Assembly: GCA_040403555.1 (NCBI GenBank) | Contig: JBBAKN010000002.1 | Coordinates: forward strand, 186,001-250,000 | Reading direction: 5' to 3' | From: JAIPAN01 sp040403555 | GTDB lineage: Bacteria > Bacteroidota > Bacteroidia > Sphingobacteriales > Sphingobacteriaceae | Length of the DNA: 64,000 nt | Notes under the pieces: model-generated | The model's input: the letters and a program-made list of their open reading frames with translations, nothing else | Told to the model about the DNA's origin: nothing | The model's database searches: none | Translations under genes and position numbers: made by a program | Shown: positions 62,343-64,000 of the stretch, piece by piece | How the letters are laid out: every line of letters begins with the position of its first letter | How positions within the stretch are numbered: position 1 is the first letter of the stretch

Positions 62343-62849
62343 TTATTCGTGAGATTTTATCTCAAAATTCACTTTAATATTCTTTGAAAACAGGAATGTT
62401 TGTAATCTTATTAATGAATCGTAACCTTTTACAATAACTCCTTGCCAGTCATTACCAGGGTGTATGCCATCTATTAGTGATATCTTAATATCCTCTGGGC
62501 ATGTAAAGCCCATATTTTGAAAATAATGAAAAGCCCTCCCAGAAGGGCTAGCTGATGTTGAGGGATATTCTTCTTGCCAACGCAGGTCCTCTTCCGTTTT
62601 GCTTTCTCTTAATGATTTAAAATCAATACTCCCGTCTTCTAATACATATTCAAATCCATTATCATCTATATCAAAATATCCATTCTCTTTGGCCCATTCC
62701 AAAATTTCGTCATCGTCTAATTCCTCTGGCTCATCGTATATAAATTCATCTCCCTCCTCTAGCGTGTATTCTTCTTCAGCTGTATCGTATTTGATAGCAT
62801 AAAAAGATACATCGGCATCGGCATATTCTATTAATTTCAAATTGTCCAT
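62343..62849 (-). CDS. Hypothetical highly acidic protein
   Basis: 168 residues. The N-terminal half is strongly acidic (YDEPEELDDDEILEWAKENGYF), and the rest is mixed (SLIDGIHPGNDWQGVIVKGYDSL). Strong acidity could mean DNA mimicry, as with some anti-restriction proteins, but this is a guess. Alone between two longer gaps (148 and 110 bp), in which nothing else was seen. Confidence 0.58.
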   Translation of the reverse strand: MDNLKLIEYADADVSFYAIKYDTAEEEYTLEEGDEFIYDEPEELDDDEILEWAKENGYFDIDDNGFEYVLEDGSIDFKSLRESKTEEDLRWQEEYPSTSASPSGRAFHYFQNMGFTCPEDIKISLIDGIHPGNDWQGVIVKGYDSLIRLQTFLFSKNIKVNFEIKSHE

Positions 62850-62959
62850 AGTTTTATTTTTAATTACGGCCCATAAAATATATTACACCTGCAACGCTTC
62901 AATAGTATACTAATAATTAAAATCAATATGCGATAGTAATTATTTTCTTATTATAATTT

Positions 62960-64000
62960 TTAAGTGGAAGTCTCTAGTAAGACAGCAAGCCCAATATGCT
63001 CTTCAATCTTTTGCTTAAGATCTATTCGTGTCGTCTCGAATAACTCTTTCAAATCTGTTTTTGTTTTTAGCTCTTGTTTTAAAAGTTCTTTATTTATTAT
63101 TGGTAATTGAAATGCTTTGATAGAAATTTCTTTATTGTTTGCCAAGGTATCTTTAATTAATACTTCAGCTGAGTTCTCCTGATTGTGTTTTATTGTATAG
63201 GGATAAAACAGAATTACCTCGTCAACTTCAAAACGAACTGCATAAGCAAACATCTGATAAAGGTCGTTTTGAGAAATTCCTTTTTTAGGGTCTTTTTCAT
63301 CCGAGTAAACAATTTTGTATTTCGTGTCAGCTATTAGAGATTTGAATTCAGTTTTTAGAAATAAGTCTGGCTTCAGATTGAATGCTTTTGATTCGTCTAG
63401 GTAGATATCACTGCGTTGAGCCTTTGCAACAATTGACGGAATTTCCTTTTCTATAAATCCGAAAATAAAGTCCTCGAATACATATTCCATAGGAAGAAGA
63501 AAGGCAAAGAGTTTTAAATCATTTTTATAGTCAAATGAAACGCAGTTTGTTAGAAATAACTTGCAATAATCTTTTACCGTTTGGAATTCTCCAAACATTG
63601 GATTAAAAGTTATTCTTTCGCATTGCTCAGCGCTTGCTTTTTCGTCTGAAACTTCATCTAGGATAAACAATATTTCTCTTAAATTCTTTTTATTGTCTTG
63701 GCTTGCAGTAGCATTGAATAATAGGGTTGTTACGTATTTGATAATTCGATTGAATTCATTGTCAAATACAAATGCATCATACGTGCAATTTAAATGATGC
63801 CATCTACCCTTGCTAATATTTTCATTAATGTACTGGTTTATATTTAACCTGCCTTTCATGAATGACAATTCTTTATTTACTTCTTCATATTGTTGGTAAA
63901 TAGAATTGCTTAAAAGCTCTCTTGTGAATTTCGAGAACAAATAAATTAGCACTTCAAAAAAATCACTTTTAGCGTTGCCGAGTGAAGCTTGATAATTGGG
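62960..64000 (-). CDS. mcrC: McrC-family restriction component (5' part outside the window)
   Basis: The frame is open from the stop at 62960 to the window edge (about 346 residues), continuing past a GTG at 63952, which is not the true start. LIADTKYKI with Asp and Lys, preceded by FNLKPDLFLKT, is the PD-(D/E)xK nuclease site of McrC. DFFEVLIYLFSKFTRELL agrees with the family. McrC cuts methylated DNA together with the GTPase McrB, whose gene would be expected next, beyond the window. Confidence 0.85.
   Translation of the reverse strand, partial: PNYQASLGNAKSDFFEVLIYLFSKFTRELLSNSIYQQYEEVNKELSFMKGRLNINQYINENISKGRWHHLNCTYDAFVFDNEFNRIIKYVTTLLFNATASQDNKKNLREILFILDEVSDEKASAEQCERITFNPMFGEFQTVKDYCKLFLTNCVSFDYKNDLKLFAFLLPMEYVFEDFIFGFIEKEIPSIVAKAQRSDIYLDESKAFNLKPDLFLKTEFKSLIADTKYKIVYSDEKDPKKGISQNDLYQMFAYAVRFEVDEVILFYPYTIKHNQENSAEVLIKDTLANNKEISIKAFQLPIINKELLKQELKTKTDLKELFETTRIDLKQKIEEHIGLAVLLETST

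Larger units (their letters stand above)
50707..64000. mobile_element. Integrative element carrying a defence island (right end outside the window)
   Basis: The left end is set by the tRNA-like core at 50707. Next are the recombinase (50893-52203) and an excisionase-like HTH gene (52374-52700). All later genes point to the minus strand, are visibly more AT-rich, and include restriction-modification and mcrC genes. No conjugation or phage structural genes are seen up to the window end, so the type of element cannot be set. The full tRNA-Asp would be expected at the far end. Confidence 0.6.

Noticed and set aside
50893..64000. CRISPR array or phage structural genes in the element
   Set aside because: No regularly spaced repeats and no capsid, terminase or tail motifs were seen.

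Overview
The window is a piece of a Bacteroidota chromosome, most likely from the Sphingobacteriia/Chitinophagia side. The gene families point there: a long SecA with a Bacteroidota-type insertion, lipoproteins with short Cys-Lys-Lys tails after the lipobox, FISUMP, DUF4403, DUF2490 and VTC/DUF4956 proteins, a GapN-like dehydrogenase and a tryptophan 2,3-dioxygenase. Promoter-like TTG-N19-TAnnTTTG sequences replace the usual -35/-10 boxes. The DNA is AT-rich throughout, and visibly more so from about 52.7 kb to the end. No tRNA, rRNA or CRISPR array was seen.

Layout. 1-2.8 kb: the N-terminal part of dnaG, then a close-packed four-gene unit (Rieske lipoprotein, VTC-type polyphosphate polymerase domain, DUF4956 membrane protein, DUF2490 outer-membrane protein). 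3.3-10.9 kb: an M20 peptidase, secA, purD, a TlpA-like redoxin and a degenerate arginase-family protein. 11-24 kb is a mostly plus-strand housekeeping block: an SDR, a SerB/SerA-remnant/ACT fusion, crcB, tryptophan dioxygenase, ilvE, miaB, a sigma-54-type activator, LptE, a TPR-like protein, secG, groES-groEL and rluF. 24-33 kb holds lipB, a phosphopantetheinyl transferase, dcd, an enoyl-CoA isomerase/2,4-dienoyl-CoA reductase pair, clpS, a CotH kinase lipoprotein and a CorA transporter preceded by a 22-codon ORF.

33-38 kb is a membrane cluster: an SPFH/SHOCT protein, two small proteins that share an 84-bp identical zinc-ribbon tail, a PrsW-type protease and unknown membrane proteins. A decayed tail of a second DEAD-box helicase lies beside the beta-CASP hydrolase and the intact helicase (38-40.7 kb). 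41-48 kb carries GapN, a sodium:solute symporter, a membrane sensor-like protein, an OmpA-like barrel and small lipoproteins, one without a normal start codon. 48-50.5 kb has a TrpG/PabA amidotransferase and a umuDC pair whose UmuD has lost both catalytic residues.

At about 50.7 kb the chromosome appears to give way to an integrated element. A 16-bp match to the 3' end of a tRNA-Asp, tandem 12-bp repeats, a tyrosine recombinase and an excisionase-like HTH protein are followed by a minus-strand cargo: a frameshifted gene, several small unknown acidic proteins, a two-gene restriction-modification system (GIY-YIG/helicase/methylase fusion plus a separate M subunit), an orphan methyltransferase-like protein and the 3' part of an mcrC gene that runs off the window. 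The cargo reads as a defence island. The unknown genes inside and beside the restriction operon are the best candidates for undescribed functions.
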